From contig NZ_CP046128.1 in assembly GCF_038738535.1 (NCBI RefSeq), forward strand, positions 1,922,001 to 1,986,000: 64,000 nucleotides of DNA, in the 5' to 3' direction. Positions within the stretch are counted from its first letter, which is position 1; each line of letters opens with the position of its first letter. The notes below the pieces were generated by a model, which saw only the letters and a list, made by a program, of their open reading frames with translations, did no database searches and had not been told where the DNA came from. This document shows, piece by piece, positions 17,186 through 27,033 of this stretch. A program made the position numbers and the translations under genes. This DNA is from Bacillus pumilus (GTDB lineage Bacteria; Bacillota; Bacilli; Bacillales; Bacillaceae).

Positions 17186-19894
17186 ATGTCTGATCAATTT
17201 ACAAGTCGTGAACAGCGACGTAAAGCAAGTCAAGAAAACAATAAGAAGCAAAAGAACAAAAAAGGCAAAAAGAAAGCAGGTCTATTTAAAAAAATATTTT
17301 TATCTTTACTCGTGATCGGTCTTCTTTGTGTAGTTGCCGGAATCACAACTTTTGCCGTTTTTGCATCAAGCGCTCCTTCTATTGATGATAGTAAGCTCAA
17401 AACACCGTATTCTTCAAAGCTTTATGACAAAGACAAGAAAGTGTTTGCAGAAGTAGGTGCGGAAAAAAGAACGTATGTCTCGATTAAAGATATACCCGAT
17501 GTGGTAAAAGAAGCATTTATTGCAACTGAAGATGCACGTTTTTATAAACACCACGGGATTGATCCAATCCGTATCGGCGGTGCCCTTGTCGCAAACGTCG
17601 AGGACGGCTTTGGAGCTGAAGGTGGAAGTACGATTACACAGCAAGTTGTGAAAAACTCTCTACTTAACAATCAGAAAACGTTAAAACGTAAAGTACAGGA
17701 AGTATGGCTCTCGATTCAGCTTGAGCAAAAATACTCTAAAGATGAAATTTTAGAAATGTATTTAAACCGCATTTTCTTCTCACCTTATGCTTACGGTGTT
17801 GGGAAAGCGGCTGAACAATTTTTCGGCGTTACAGATTTAAATAAACTAACCGTTGCACAGGCTGCCACACTTGCAGGTATGCCGCAAAGTCCTTCTGCCT
17901 ATAACCCAGTGAAACATCCTGAAGCAGCGGAAAAACGCCGTAATATCGTTTTAAGCCTCATGAAAAAACAAGGCTACATTTCAGAAAAAGACTATGACGT
18001 TGCAAAAGCAACCCCTGTCAGCAAGACAGTTGTTTCAGCTGATAAATATAAGAGCCAAAACTCAAGTAAGTACTCTGCTTATATTGAAGAAGTCATGGAA
18101 GAAGTACAGAAAAAAGCCAAAGTGGATGTATCAACCGATGGACTAAAAATCTATACATCACTTGATCGAAAAGCACAGGATCACCTAGATGATATCATTA
18201 ATGGAGATGCAGCTGGATTTACGAAAGGCATGCAGGCTGGTGTGACATTGCTTGATACGAAAAATGGTGAAATTCGCGCCATTGGCGGTGGACGTGATGT
18301 ACCAGCCGGCGGCTTTAACTATGCGACTGATGCAAAACGCCAGCCAGGATCTACAATCAAACCAATCTTAGATTACGGTCCTGTCATTGAAAACAAAAAA
18401 TGGTCAACATATCAGCAAATTGATGATGCACCGTATACGTACTCAGACGGTACACCGATTAATAACTTTGACAGAAGACATTTAGGGAAAATGTCGATGA
18501 GAAGTGCTTTGGCACAATCACGAAACATCCCTGCCTTAAAAGCTTTCCAAGAAGCTGGCACAGACAATGCCGTTCAATTCGCCAATAACTTAGGTATGGA
18601 CTTACCGTCTGACATTCCAGAGTCATACTCAATCGGTGGATTTGACGATGGTGTCTCCTCCCTGAAGATGGCTGGAGCATTTAGTGCATTCGGTAATAAC
18701 GGGTACTATAATGAACCGCATGCTGTCACGTCTGTTGAGTTTAATGACGGAACAAAGCTTGACCTTACGCCAGATTCTAAAGCGGCAATGAGTGATTACA
18801 CAGCATTTATGATCACTGATATGCTGAAAACAGCTGTACAATCTGGAACAGGTACACTTGCACAAGTACCGAACGTTCAAGTAGCTGGTAAAACAGGTAC
18901 AACCAACTTTACACAAGATGATATGAATAAATACAATATCCCTTCTGGCGGTGCGAAAGATTCGTGGTTTGTTGGTTATACGCCGCAATATACAGCAGCC
19001 GTTTGGACCGGAATCGGTAATTCAAAAGATGCGGACGGCAAAATGTGGCTCACAGATTACGAGCAGCGCGTTGCCAAAATCGTCTTCCAGCGATTAATTT
19101 CTCAAATTGATGATGGAAGCGGCTCATTTGAAAAACCAGACAGTGTCTTGGAAGCTACGGTTGAAAAAGGATCAGATCCAGCAAGATTAGCCGGACCAAA
19201 TACACCAAGTGAGAAGAAGACAACAGAATACTTTGTAAAAGGAACTGTTCCGACAAAAGTGTCTGACACATATGAGAAAAAAGAAGCCGATAAGCCTTCT
19301 GACTTAAAAGCGGTGTATGATGAAGAGAAAAAATCCATCACACTGTCTTGGGGCTATGATGACGACGCAGATGCTACATTTAATGTAAAACAAGCGGTTG
19401 ATAACGGCGGCTATAAAGAGATTCAAAACAGTTCTGCTAAAGAAGCGGTCATCTCTGATGTGAAGCCTGGCTCTACTTATAAATTCCAAGTAACAGCCAC
19501 TGTAGAGGATGTCACAAGTAAAGCAGCTTCTACCTTCCTCACCATCAAGGATGATGAAGATGAGGAAGAAAAAGCAGATGATGAGAACAAAGAAGAAGAA
19601 GAACCGCAGCAGCCTGACGACGAGCAGACAGACCAGACTGACGATAACAAAAATCAACCCCCAGGCACTGACGAGCAAAAGCCAGATGATAAAAAAGATC
19701 AAGATAAGGATAAGGATCAGGATCAAGGCGGAAATACGGAAAATGGAAATAATGGTTCTTCCGATGATGGCTCAGACAGTACAAATGGGAACTCACAAAC
19801 TGACAATAAAGATAAAAAGAAAGATGATGCGAAAACAAACTCTCAAAGCTCAAATTCGCAATCAAATTCTCCTAGTCGAAAAGAAAATGAATAA
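17186..19894 (+). CDS. ponA: Class A penicillin-binding protein 1 (PonA)
   Basis: Bifunctional peptidoglycan synthase (902 aa), membrane-anchored with its catalytic domains outside. Order: basic cytosolic tail, membrane helix at about 39-61, glycosyltransferase domain with EDARFYKHHGID (catalytic Glu, about 115) and GGSTITQQVVKN, transpeptidase domain with STIK (about 388), SRN and KTGT (about 568), a fibronectin-III-like domain (about 700-790), then about 110 residues of Asp/Glu/Lys/Asn/Ser/Gln low-complexity tail. A GTG at 17183 is in frame, but ATG 17186 gives the family N-terminus MSDQFTSRE. The tail is the least conserved part. GpsB, encoded at 6.5 kb, is its known partner. Confidence 0.97.
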   Translation: MSDQFTSREQRRKASQENNKKQKNKKGKKKAGLFKKIFLSLLVIGLLCVVAGITTFAVFASSAPSIDDSKLKTPYSSKLYDKDKKVFAEVGAEKRTYVSIKDIPDVVKEAFIATEDARFYKHHGIDPIRIGGALVANVEDGFGAEGGSTITQQVVKNSLLNNQKTLKRKVQEVWLSIQLEQKYSKDEILEMYLNRIFFSPYAYGVGKAAEQFFGVTDLNKLTVAQAATLAGMPQSPSAYNPVKHPEAAEKRRNIVLSLMKKQGYISEKDYDVAKATPVSKTVVSADKYKSQNSSKYSAYIEEVMEEVQKKAKVDVSTDGLKIYTSLDRKAQDHLDDIINGDAAGFTKGMQAGVTLLDTKNGEIRAIGGGRDVPAGGFNYATDAKRQPGSTIKPILDYGPVIENKKWSTYQQIDDAPYTYSDGTPINNFDRRHLGKMSMRSALAQSRNIPALKAFQEAGTDNAVQFANNLGMDLPSDIPESYSIGGFDDGVSSLKMAGAFSAFGNNGYYNEPHAVTSVEFNDGTKLDLTPDSKAAMSDYTAFMITDMLKTAVQSGTGTLAQVPNVQVAGKTGTTNFTQDDMNKYNIPSGGAKDSWFVGYTPQYTAAVWTGIGNSKDADGKMWLTDYEQRVAKIVFQRLISQIDDGSGSFEKPDSVLEATVEKGSDPARLAGPNTPSEKKTTEYFVKGTVPTKVSDTYEKKEADKPSDLKAVYDEEKKSITLSWGYDDDADATFNVKQAVDNGGYKEIQNSSAKEAVISDVKPGSTYKFQVTATVEDVTSKAASTFLTIKDDEDEEEKADDENKEEEEPQQPDDEQTDQTDDNKNQPPGTDEQKPDDKKDQDKDKDQDQGGNTENGNNGSSDDGSDSTNGNSQTDNKDKKKDDAKTNSQSSNSQSNSPSRKENE

Positions 19895-19895
19895 T

Positions 19896-19931
19896 GAAAA
19901 AGCACTTGCCCATATGGCAAGTGCTTTTTTT
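19896..19931. terminator. Bidirectional terminator between ponA and ypoC
   Basis: AAAAGCACTTGCC pairs with GGCAAGTGCTTTT around a short CATAT loop, with T-runs on both sides. It ends both converging transcripts. Confidence 0.93.
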
Positions 19932-20439
19932 AACGGTTTTGTCTGATCTTTTTAAGTGCTTCATGTTTTCCATACTGCTTTTTTAGTTCCGTGTATAGCT
20001 CGTCCAGTTGAATAAAGCAATGATATTGAGTTGGTTTTAGCAAAATGAACTCTAAACGTTCCGTCCAGTTAATCGGAGCTACAGGAAAAGTCTCTTGCTT
20101 GATATGTTCCCATTCAAGCGTTTGAAGTCTCTCCCCTTTGATCCAGTAAAACATCGCAATCATACTGACAATACCTTGCAGCATATCATCTTCTTCACAC
20201 CGGGACTTTCTTGTTTGAAAACGAGGAAGCATTTTTTCTTTTAATTCATTCCACAGTTCGAACATCACAGGAACAAATTCTTCTGTTTTCTGCCATGGAA
20301 GCTCATCTGTTAAAAGTTCTGATGATAGATCATATGCGAGTGGATTATCTCTAAGTATGTCTACTCGATCGCCTTTCATCTCTACCTTTTTCCCTTTTAG
20401 CTTTTCGACATATGAGGTAAAAACAGCTGCCCCGCTCAT
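19930..20439 (-). CDS. ypoC: YpoC, conserved protein of unknown function
   Basis: A 169-aa soluble protein resembling YpoC. Conserved-looking patches are PLAYDLSSELLTDELPWQKT near residues 32-50 and PINWTERLEFILLKP near 120. Its start overlaps the end of nth by 4 nt, so translation is coupled and it is the last gene of the dnaD-nth-ypoC operon. No catalytic motif seen. The co-transcription with nth and dnaD hints at DNA metabolism but proves nothing. Confidence 0.85.
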   Translation of the reverse strand: MSGAAVFTSYVEKLKGKKVEMKGDRVDILRDNPLAYDLSSELLTDELPWQKTEEFVPVMFELWNELKEKMLPRFQTRKSRCEEDDMLQGIVSMIAMFYWIKGERLQTLEWEHIKQETFPVAPINWTERLEFILLKPTQYHCFIQLDELYTELKKQYGKHEALKKIRQNR

Positions 20440-21098
20440 GCCAGCTTCACCAATCCTTTTTTCAGCCTCTTCTGCCCTTCTCTACACATATCAAGAAGCG
20501 GACAAGACTCGCACTGCGGCCGCTGCGCCTTGCAGTGATATCTGCCAAAAAAGATTAGGCGGTGATGCGTCACAGACCAATCTTCTTCTGGCACCTTTTT
20601 CATTAAGGTTTGCTCTACTTCAAGAACAGAATCCTTCCACCGGCAAATCCCAAGACGCTTACTGACTCGTTCTACGTGTGTATCGACAGCAATGGCCGGC
20701 ACTCCAAAAGCGACAGATACGACGACATTTGCTGTTTTCCGGCCCACCCCAGGAAGCTTCACAAGCTCGTCCCAATCCTTTGGCACTTCACCGCCATATT
20801 CTTCAATCAGCATTTTGCTCAACTTTTGAATGTTTTTGGCTTTATTTCGATAAAGGCCAATCGAACGAATATCTTGCTGCAATTCTTCAAGCGGTACACT
20901 TAAATAGTCTTCTGGTGTTTGATATTTTTGAAATAACGTTTTGGTGACTTTGTTGACAAGCACGTCTGTACACTGCGCAGAGAGTGCCACAGCGATCACA
21001 AGTTCAAATGGATTGGAATGAACAAGCTCACACTCAGCCTCTGGAAACATATCTCCTATAATATCTAAACATTCATTGATTTGTTTTTTTGATAACAT
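20436..21098 (-). CDS. nth: Endonuclease III
   Basis: A 220-aa bifunctional DNA glycosylase/AP lyase for oxidised pyrimidines. The helix-hairpin-helix LPGVGRKTANVV carries the catalytic Lys, and AVDTHVERVSKRLG the catalytic Asp. The 4Fe-4S cluster motif C-x6-C-x2-C-x5-C is intact in CKAQRPQCESCPLLDMC. The frame begins at 21131, but ATG 21098 behind AAAGGAGA gives the family start and length. It begins 17 nt after dnaD. Confidence 0.97.
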   Translation of the reverse strand: MLSKKQINECLDIIGDMFPEAECELVHSNPFELVIAVALSAQCTDVLVNKVTKTLFQKYQTPEDYLSVPLEELQQDIRSIGLYRNKAKNIQKLSKMLIEEYGGEVPKDWDELVKLPGVGRKTANVVVSVAFGVPAIAVDTHVERVSKRLGICRWKDSVLEVEQTLMKKVPEEDWSVTHHRLIFFGRYHCKAQRPQCESCPLLDMCREGQKRLKKGLVKLA

Positions 21099-21115
21099 GA
21101 CTTCTCCTTTATTGG

Positions 21116-21820
21116 TTATTGTTCCAGCCAATTATAAAAAGGAACTTGTCGTTTATATGTTGACGTCTCTTCTTTTGAAGGTGGCGCTTTTTGCTGAGAA
21201 CGGAAGTGCTGGCTATGCTCTTTTGCTTCTTCCGCTGTTTTCAGCCCTTTCTTTTTCCACTCAAACAGAATTCGGTCGATATAACGGAAATTTAATTTTC
21301 CTGATAAAACCGCTTCTCTTAACGCTAGGCGAATCATTTCAGCATCATGATGGTCTTGATCCATCCAGATCGAGAGTGTTTCTCCTTCAAGAGGAGACAG
21401 CGGTCTGCCAAATTCATCTTCAAATAGAGCATATAAAGACTTTTCAGCCTGCACATGAAGTTTTTGACCTTCCTTCGCTTGTTTTGCTTCTAAAAAGTCA
21501 TACAGTACGCCCCATAAAGGCTCAACTGAGTATCGGTCATGCTGAATACCAGACCCGTCCTCAAACGGCTGAATCGAAATAAATCCCTTTTGAATTAAAT
21601 GCTGAACCATATACGCACACTCTTCAGCTGAAATGGTCATGCCATGGGACAGCTCTTCAAATGTTTGAAAGAAAACACCTTGTTCTTCATTCATTTTAAT
21701 CTTGAGCATCACCATCATTTGTGATTCATTCAGTCCTAACTGCTCATAATGAGCAATCAGCAAATTAGGCAAACTGGTCGAACCCATTTGCTGCATATTT
21801 ATAAATTGCTGCCTATTCAT
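21116..21820 (-). CDS. dnaD: DNA replication initiation protein DnaD
   Basis: A 234-aa primosomal protein that acts with DnaB and DnaI to load the helicase at oriC and at restarting forks. An N-terminal winged-helix-type domain (about 1-115) is followed by the DnaD domain with GRPLSPLEGETLSIW and LSGKLNFRYIDRILFEWKKKG, ending in the typical VPFYNWLEQ. A GTG lies upstream in frame, but ATG 21820 has GAAGAGGTG at good distance. First gene of dnaD-nth-ypoC, downstream of asnS and its terminator. Confidence 0.95.
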   Translation of the reverse strand: MNRQQFINMQQMGSTSLPNLLIAHYEQLGLNESQMMVMLKIKMNEEQGVFFQTFEELSHGMTISAEECAYMVQHLIQKGFISIQPFEDGSGIQHDRYSVEPLWGVLYDFLEAKQAKEGQKLHVQAEKSLYALFEDEFGRPLSPLEGETLSIWMDQDHHDAEMIRLALREAVLSGKLNFRYIDRILFEWKKKGLKTAEEAKEHSQHFRSQQKAPPSKEETSTYKRQVPFYNWLEQ

Positions 21821-21884
21821 CGGATACACCTCTTCACTTTAAGTATATCACGTTTTATTTCACGTGCCCCTCCAAAAAACGTTT

Positions 21885-21911
21885 GAAAAAGCCTCCATAT
21901 GTTGGAGGCTT
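21885..21911 (-). terminator. Terminator after asnS
   Basis: GCCTCCA and TGGAGGC (21891-21897, 21903-21909) with a TTTTTC tail on the minus strand. Confidence 0.88.
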
Positions 21912-21918
21912 TCATGTC

Positions 21919-23214
21919 TTAAGGATATAAACGGTTTAATAATCTTGGGAAAGGAATGGTTTCACGCACATGCGGCGCTCCACTAATCCAAGCAACTGTA
22001 CGTTCAAGTCCAAGACCAAAACCTGAATGCGGTACAGAACCATATTGTCTTAATTCTGTGTACCATTTGTAAGTTTCTTGATCTAGCCCATGTTCTTTCA
22101 ATCTTGCTTCAAGCAGCTCTAGATCATGCACACGCTCAGAACCGCCAATGATCTCTCCGTAGCCTTCTGGTGCAATCAAGTCTGCACAAAGGACGACATC
22201 ATCACGATCCGGTGCAGGCTGCATGTAAAATGGTTTTAATGATGTTGGGTAATGAGTGATAAACACTGGTTTATCGTAGCTTTCAGCGATCGCTGTTTCG
22301 TGAGGCGCACCGAAGTCATCTCCCCATTCAATATCGTCAAAGCCTTTTTCCTGCAAGAATTTAATCGCTTCATCGTAAGTGATGCGCGGGAATGGTGCTT
22401 TGATGTTTTCTAATTTTGCTGTATCACGGCCAAGTGTATGCAGTTCAACTTTACAGTTTTCAAGTACACTTTGAACAACATGAGTCACATAATGTTCTTG
22501 ATACTCAAGGTTTTCATTAAATTCGACAAAAGCCATCTCAGGCTCGATCATCCAAAACTCAATTAAATGACGTTTTGTTTTAGATTTTTCAGCTCTAAAT
22601 GTTGGGCCAAATGAGAATACTTTTCCGAGTGCCATTGCCGCAGCTTCCATGTAAAGCTGTCCACTTTGAGAAAGGTACGCATCTTCATCAAAATATTTCG
22701 TCGCAAACAGCTCCGTTGTGCCCTCAGGTGCACTTCCAGTTAAAATTGGCGGATCTACTTTCACGAAACCTTCTTGATGGAAGAATTCATATGTAGCACG
22801 AATAATTTCGTTACGAATTTTCATAATGGCATGCTGCTTTTTAGAACGAAGCCATAAATGACGGTGATCCATTAAGAATTCTGTTCCATGCTCTTTTGGT
22901 GTAATTGGATAGTCAGTTGCTTCGTGAATCACTTCAATGGATTTCACTTGCAATTCAAAACCAAGAGGTGAACGCTCGTCTTTTGTCACTTGTCCTGTCA
23001 CATAGACAGATGTTTCTTGAGTGACTGATTTCGCAAGCTTAAAGACTTCCTCTTCCACTTCTGCTTTTACTACGACTCCTTGAATAAAGCCTGTCCCGTC
23101 ACGCAGCTGCAAGAATGCAATTTTACCGCTTGAACGTTTATTGGCAATCCATGCGCCGATGGTTACATCTTCATCGACATGTTTGAACACTTGATTAATC
23201 GTTGTTTTCAACAT
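21919..23214 (-). CDS. asnS: Asparaginyl-tRNA synthetase
   Basis: Class IIb aminoacyl-tRNA synthetase (431 aa). The N-terminal OB-fold anticodon domain (about 1-120) includes [23 protein letters not shown]. Motif 2 is [20 protein letters not shown], and motif 3 is [15 protein letters not shown] near the C-terminus. The frame extends to 23277, but ATG 23214 behind GGAGGG gives the family N-terminus MLKTTINQ. In B. subtilis asnS follows aspB; here aspB is absent and asnS has a strong promoter of its own (23281-23310). Confidence 0.97.
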   Translation of the reverse strand: MLKTTINQVFKHVDEDVTIGAWIANKRSSGKIAFLQLRDGTGFIQGVVVKAEVEEEVFKLAKSVTQETSVYVTGQVTKDERSPLGFELQVKSIEVIHEATDYPITPKEHGTEFLMDHRHLWLRSKKQHAIMKIRNEIIRATYEFFHQEGFVKVDPPILTGSAPEGTTELFATKYFDEDAYLSQSGQLYMEAAAMALGKVFSFGPTFRAEKSKTKRHLIEFWMIEPEMAFVEFNENLEYQEHYVTHVVQSVLENCKVELHTLGRDTAKLENIKAPFPRITYDEAIKFLQEKGFDDIEWGDDFGAPHETAIAESYDKPVFITHYPTSLKPFYMQPAPDRDDVVLCADLIAPEGYGEIIGGSERVHDLELLEARLKEHGLDQETYKWYTELRQYGSVPHSGFGLGLERTVAWISGAPHVRETIPFPRLLNRLYP

Positions 23215-23280
23215 AATTCCCTCCAAAGCCAGAAAGAAACTCACCTTTTCGACAGGTGTGAATCTTTTTTCATACATTTT

Positions 23281-23310
23281 ATTATAACCGTTCTAAATCA
23301 GCATGGTCAA
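23281..23310 (-). promoter_or_regulatory. Strong SigA promoter of asnS
   Basis: On the minus strand TTGACC (23305-23310), an 18-nt spacer and a perfect TATAAT (23281-23286). The leader of about 60 nt holds a small CACCT/AGGTG hairpin without a T-run. Confidence 0.82.
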
Positions 23311-23326
23311 CGCAAGACAGGAGAAA

Positions 23327-23812
23327 CTATGGCGTTACATTTTTTTCCACGTGTCCTGTCGAGAAGTCGACATAGCTGAAGCTGTATTGATTGTTCTCAT
23401 TTAAGTACGTCACTTCCCAAAGGAGTACGTCACCTTCTCTTGCTAATTGAACGTCCTTTAGCTTAGATACAGTGTTCTCCTTTTGAACGGCTTGTACTGC
23501 TTGATTTGAGGTAATGCCTTCTTTTGCTTTTTTTGCGATCACTTTTTCTTTATTGCTGGCAGGTACCCAAACATAGGTTGTTTCATTTTGTTTGTTTTTT
23601 CCTTCAACAATAAATTGTTTTTCTTTCCCGACAAAGGTTTCCACTTGCTCCACTTGTACGATGTTTGCTTGTTTTTTTGCTCGTTCAATCGCCGCCTCAT
23701 GACCTTGTTCTTTTTGTCCCATGGCAATCTGATAAATCCACGTAAAACTGATGATGCCAATGAGCAAAACGAGAGCTACAACGGATGAAATGATCCAGAC
23801 TATTTTTTTCAT
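23327..23812 (-). CDS. ypmB: YpmB, membrane-anchored PepSY-like protein
   Basis: A 161-aa protein with one N-terminal membrane helix (about residues 4-27), the rest probably outside. Two repeats of a PepSY/DUF5590-like pattern follow, with conserved elements such as ERAKKQANIVQVEQVE and YVDFSTGHVEKN. It starts 12 nt after ypmA and matches B. subtilis YpmB in place. Function unknown. No terminator is visible between it and the asnS promoter, so read-through into asnS is possible. Confidence 0.88.
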   Translation of the reverse strand: MKKIVWIISSVVALVLLIGIISFTWIYQIAMGQKEQGHEAAIERAKKQANIVQVEQVETFVGKEKQFIVEGKNKQNETTYVWVPASNKEKVIAKKAKEGITSNQAVQAVQKENTVSKLKDVQLAREGDVLLWEVTYLNENNQYSFSYVDFSTGHVEKNVTP

Positions 23813-23824
23813 GTCAAGCTTCCC

Positions 23825-23995
23825 CTATGTGCGATATATCGTAAATATCGCTTGATTTTGATCTTCTTGATCTAATGCTAATCCAAACATGAGATCTTCT
23901 CTTTTAAGCGTTCTGTTCAATAAGTCAACAATTTTATACAGGTCCTCTGAATGCTTAATTTGAACAGTTGAAAGTACCTCTATTTTACTTTCCAC
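23825..23995 (-). CDS. ypmA: YpmA, 56-aa conserved protein (GTG start)
   Basis: A 56-residue soluble protein beginning MESKIEVLSTVQ and ending AIFTIYRT; the middle RTLKREDLMFGLALD resembles YpmA of B. subtilis, also 56 aa. The start is GTG at 23995, 6 nt past GAGGAGG. It lies between dinG and ypmB, the B. subtilis order, and is easy to miss because of its size and start codon. Function unknown. Confidence 0.82.
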   Translation of the reverse strand: MESKIEVLSTVQIKHSEDLYKIVDLLNRTLKREDLMFGLALDQEDQNQAIFTIYRT

Positions 23996-24127
23996 TTCTA
24001 ATTCCTCCTCGGTACGTAAATATTGTTAGTCATACTTTTCGGCGCGGGAACCGATACTATTTTTACAACGGAACACAAAAAGCCGTTACGATAAATTAAC
24101 TCCAAACCCACACCAGCTAAAGGCCGC

Positions 24128-26920
24128 TTATGACAGCGGCTTTTCGTTGTTGAGCTTCTCTATATACGCCTCAAGTGATTCTTTTGACATCTCGTGGACT
24201 GGCGCATGAGGGAGTGATTCTAAAAATAGCTTTCCATATGAAGCGGTTTTCACTCGGCGGTCTAAAATGAGCAATGTACCTATGTCTTTTTCAGAGCGCA
24301 GCAAGCGTCCTGCACCTTGTTTAAAGGTTAGCACAGCTTCTGGGAGAGCAACGGCTTTAAACGGATTCTTCCCCTGTTTTTTAGCGGCGTCACATTTTGC
24401 TTCAATGAGCGGTGAATCAGGCGGCCTGAACGGGAGACGTGCCATAATGACTGTTGTCAGTTCTGATCCAGGAAAATCGACACCTTCCCAAAAACTACCC
24501 GTACCAAGTAAAATCGCATGTTTTGCTAATTTGAACATTTTCGTTAATTTAACAGGGCTCCCGCCCGTCAGACCTTGAGCAAAAAGGGCGGCTTGCATCC
24601 CTTCTGTTTTCAGCTCTTCATACACTGCTTTTAACATCTCATGTGAATTAAACAACACCAATATCTTCGCTTGATGCTGCTTTTCCATCACCTTAATGTA
24701 CCGTGCTGCTTGCTCTACATAGTCGTGCTCATCACGGTTCGTAATCGGCGGCATATCAGCTGGTACAATCACCTTGAGCTGTTTTTCAAGTTCAAACGGT
24801 GACTCAATCTGTACAAGATGCGGATAAAAATCCTGCAGACCAAATCGTTCTAAGCAATAATCAAAGCGCCCATTGATTGTGAGTGTTCCTGATGTGAGAA
24901 CAACACTTTTTTTGTTCATAAAAAAACGATCAGCTAAAAGCTCTCCTGTATCTAGCGGCTGTGCATGCATAAAGACAGCATTTTTGGCACCCTTTGCATC
25001 AATCTCAATCCAAACCGTTTCATCATTTTTCGGTTCAAAAATAAACCGGTACAGCGTACTGCAAAATGTATGCATAAACGACATCACTTGATCGTATTCC
25101 TCTGCTTCAAAGGCAAAGTGTTCTGTCAGCTGATCACTTTTTTGAAGAAGCTCGCTTTTTTGCTGCTCATACAGCTTTTCACAAGCAATTAACAAGGAAC
25201 AAAGCTTACTTGCCGTCTCTTTAATCCGTTTCCACTGCGCATGCTTCGAATGATGACGTACTCTATGAATGAGACGATTGATGTCTGCTTTTGGTTTTGT
25301 CCTTTTGACAAAAGAATGAACGGTACTAAAGAAGGCGTCACTTTCCATTTGAAGCTGATGAAGATACTCATCCATTTCGATAAAGGTGTCCGTCTGTAAA
25401 CCTGCACCGTGAAATCTCTTTTTCAGCTTGTTTAAAAGACCGCCCTGTAAGGAGCCAAGCTGAGTTAATTTCGCATGAAGCTGGATATACGACGCACTAT
25501 CTCCTAGTGTTTCATTGGCTGTTTTCTCAAATTGATGAGCCTCGTCAATCACATATACGTCTGCATGCTGAAAGATAGACGATGCTTCCGTTTGTGATAA
25601 GAGCAGGCGATGATTTGTTAAAATTAAATTGGCTGTTTTGGCTCTTTTTTTGGCGCGTTCATAAAAGCAGTATTCTTTAAAGCGGCGCTTTTTCGATGTA
25701 AACGGCATGTGCACACACGAAATACGGTCTTTTATATTGGCAGCTCCTGACGGTAAATTCAGTTCAGATAAATCACCCGTTTCTGTGACAAGGAGCCACA
25801 TTAATATTTGCGCCTTCGTTAAGACCACATCATAGTTATCATCTTCCTCATGCAGCACATGCTCAAACTTATCTAAGCAAATATAATGCGCCCGTCCTTT
25901 GAATACACAGGCAGCTGGCTCAAACGGAAGCAATTGATTTAAAATCGGCACATCGCGCTGAAGCATTTGCTGCTGCAAAAGAATGGAATATGTACTAATA
26001 ATGACAGGTTTTCCTGATTTCTTTGCCTCTAGTGCAGCTGGTATGAGGTATGCCAGCGTTTTTCCAATACCTGGTGCCGCTTCAATTAAAGCATAGGCCC
26101 TTTCATGAAACACATCTCTCACTTTATTCATCATCGTGAGCTGGCCTTCTCTTACTTCATAGCCTTCCACTGTTTGGGGAAGCTTCTTTTTGATCTCCTC
26201 AAACAGCTGTTCATCGTCTTCCCCTACTGAATCTGTCGTATCCGTTTCAGGATTGGTGACATCTTTTACAGCAAAAGAGCCCACTTCTACCAAAGAATCT
26301 TCACGGCTAGCACGACTCGTTTCAAGCTGCTGTATTAAAAGTCCTATATCGCTTAAGAGATAAGAGGATAATCTGCGCAGCTGCTTTAGAACATTTGGCG
26401 GTGTATGTGTTAATTGATGTAATAAGGTTAAAAATAACATGGCAGTAACTTCCGCATCACTATCCGCCCGGTGCGGGTGGTCATGTGGAAGCATGAGCTC
26501 TTCACTTAATTCAGTGAGCTTATAACCTTCAAGCTCTGGATAAAGAATTCTAGAAATCTCAACTGTATCAATCGCTAGCACATCCAGCTCATTTTTCCCG
26601 CATGCTTTTAGTTCATCATTTAAAAAATTCAAGTCAAAATGAACATTGTGCGCAACAAAATAAGCGCCTTGAATAAGATCATACACCTCTTGGGCAATGT
26701 CCTCAAAAAACACTGCATCGTTAACCATGTGCTGCTGAATACCTGTCAGCTGTTCAATAAATCCAGGGATCGCTTTTCCCGGGTTCACATATTTTGAATA
26801 CCGTTCGACAATTTGTCCATTTTCAATGACCACCGCAGCAATTTGAATGATTTTATCACCCTTTTTGGGTGAATTTCCGGTGGTTTCAATATCAACGACA
26901 ACAAACCTTTGATCGGCCAT
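24128..26920 (-). CDS. dinG: DinG: exonuclease-helicase fusion protein
   Basis: A 930-aa fusion. The N-terminal DnaQ-type 3'-5' exonuclease domain has DIETTG (10-15), HNVHFDLNFL (91-100) and HRADSDA (150-156). The C-terminal XPD-like superfamily 2 part has APGIGKT (282-288), IDEAH in VYVIDEAHQFEKT, and KQGAGRLLRS. This exonuclease-plus-helicase layout is the known Firmicutes DinG form, unlike the helicase-only E. coli protein. ATG 26920 follows GAGGTG. It precedes ypmA-ypmB and follows panD, as in B. subtilis. Confidence 0.95.
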   Translation of the reverse strand: MADQRFVVVDIETTGNSPKKGDKIIQIAAVVIENGQIVERYSKYVNPGKAIPGFIEQLTGIQQHMVNDAVFFEDIAQEVYDLIQGAYFVAHNVHFDLNFLNDELKACGKNELDVLAIDTVEISRILYPELEGYKLTELSEELMLPHDHPHRADSDAEVTAMLFLTLLHQLTHTPPNVLKQLRRLSSYLLSDIGLLIQQLETSRASREDSLVEVGSFAVKDVTNPETDTTDSVGEDDEQLFEEIKKKLPQTVEGYEVREGQLTMMNKVRDVFHERAYALIEAAPGIGKTLAYLIPAALEAKKSGKPVIISTYSILLQQQMLQRDVPILNQLLPFEPAACVFKGRAHYICLDKFEHVLHEEDDNYDVVLTKAQILMWLLVTETGDLSELNLPSGAANIKDRISCVHMPFTSKKRRFKEYCFYERAKKRAKTANLILTNHRLLLSQTEASSIFQHADVYVIDEAHQFEKTANETLGDSASYIQLHAKLTQLGSLQGGLLNKLKKRFHGAGLQTDTFIEMDEYLHQLQMESDAFFSTVHSFVKRTKPKADINRLIHRVRHHSKHAQWKRIKETASKLCSLLIACEKLYEQQKSELLQKSDQLTEHFAFEAEEYDQVMSFMHTFCSTLYRFIFEPKNDETVWIEIDAKGAKNAVFMHAQPLDTGELLADRFFMNKKSVVLTSGTLTINGRFDYCLERFGLQDFYPHLVQIESPFELEKQLKVIVPADMPPITNRDEHDYVEQAARYIKVMEKQHQAKILVLFNSHEMLKAVYEELKTEGMQAALFAQGLTGGSPVKLTKMFKLAKHAILLGTGSFWEGVDFPGSELTTVIMARLPFRPPDSPLIEAKCDAAKKQGKNPFKAVALPEAVLTFKQGAGRLLRSEKDIGTLLILDRRVKTASYGKLFLESLPHAPVHEMSKESLEAYIEKLNNEKPLS

Positions 26921-27033
26921 AAAATGGACACCTCAATTCCTCGTTTCACTCGAAGTGAAACACGCTCTGGGCAAAATAGCTGAAACAGAACAGCTTCTTT
27001 TCTTAAAACTGTTCTGTTTCCTTGCAGCATGCG

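Noticed and set aside
19304..19946. Frames of 106-145 codons on both strands over the ponA tail
   Set aside because: Produced by the low-complexity Asp/Glu/Lys coding repeat; the ponA frame is continuous and complete.
23225..23262. CACCT/AGGTG hairpin in the asnS leader considered as a T-box
   Set aside because: Leader is only about 60 nt, without stem I, the T-box sequence or a terminator.
24123..24140. Hairpin GCCGCTGTCATAAGCGGC at the dinG stop
   Set aside because: The stem is good, but only CCTTTAGC follows on the minus strand, so it is not a convincing terminator; ypmA follows in the same direction.
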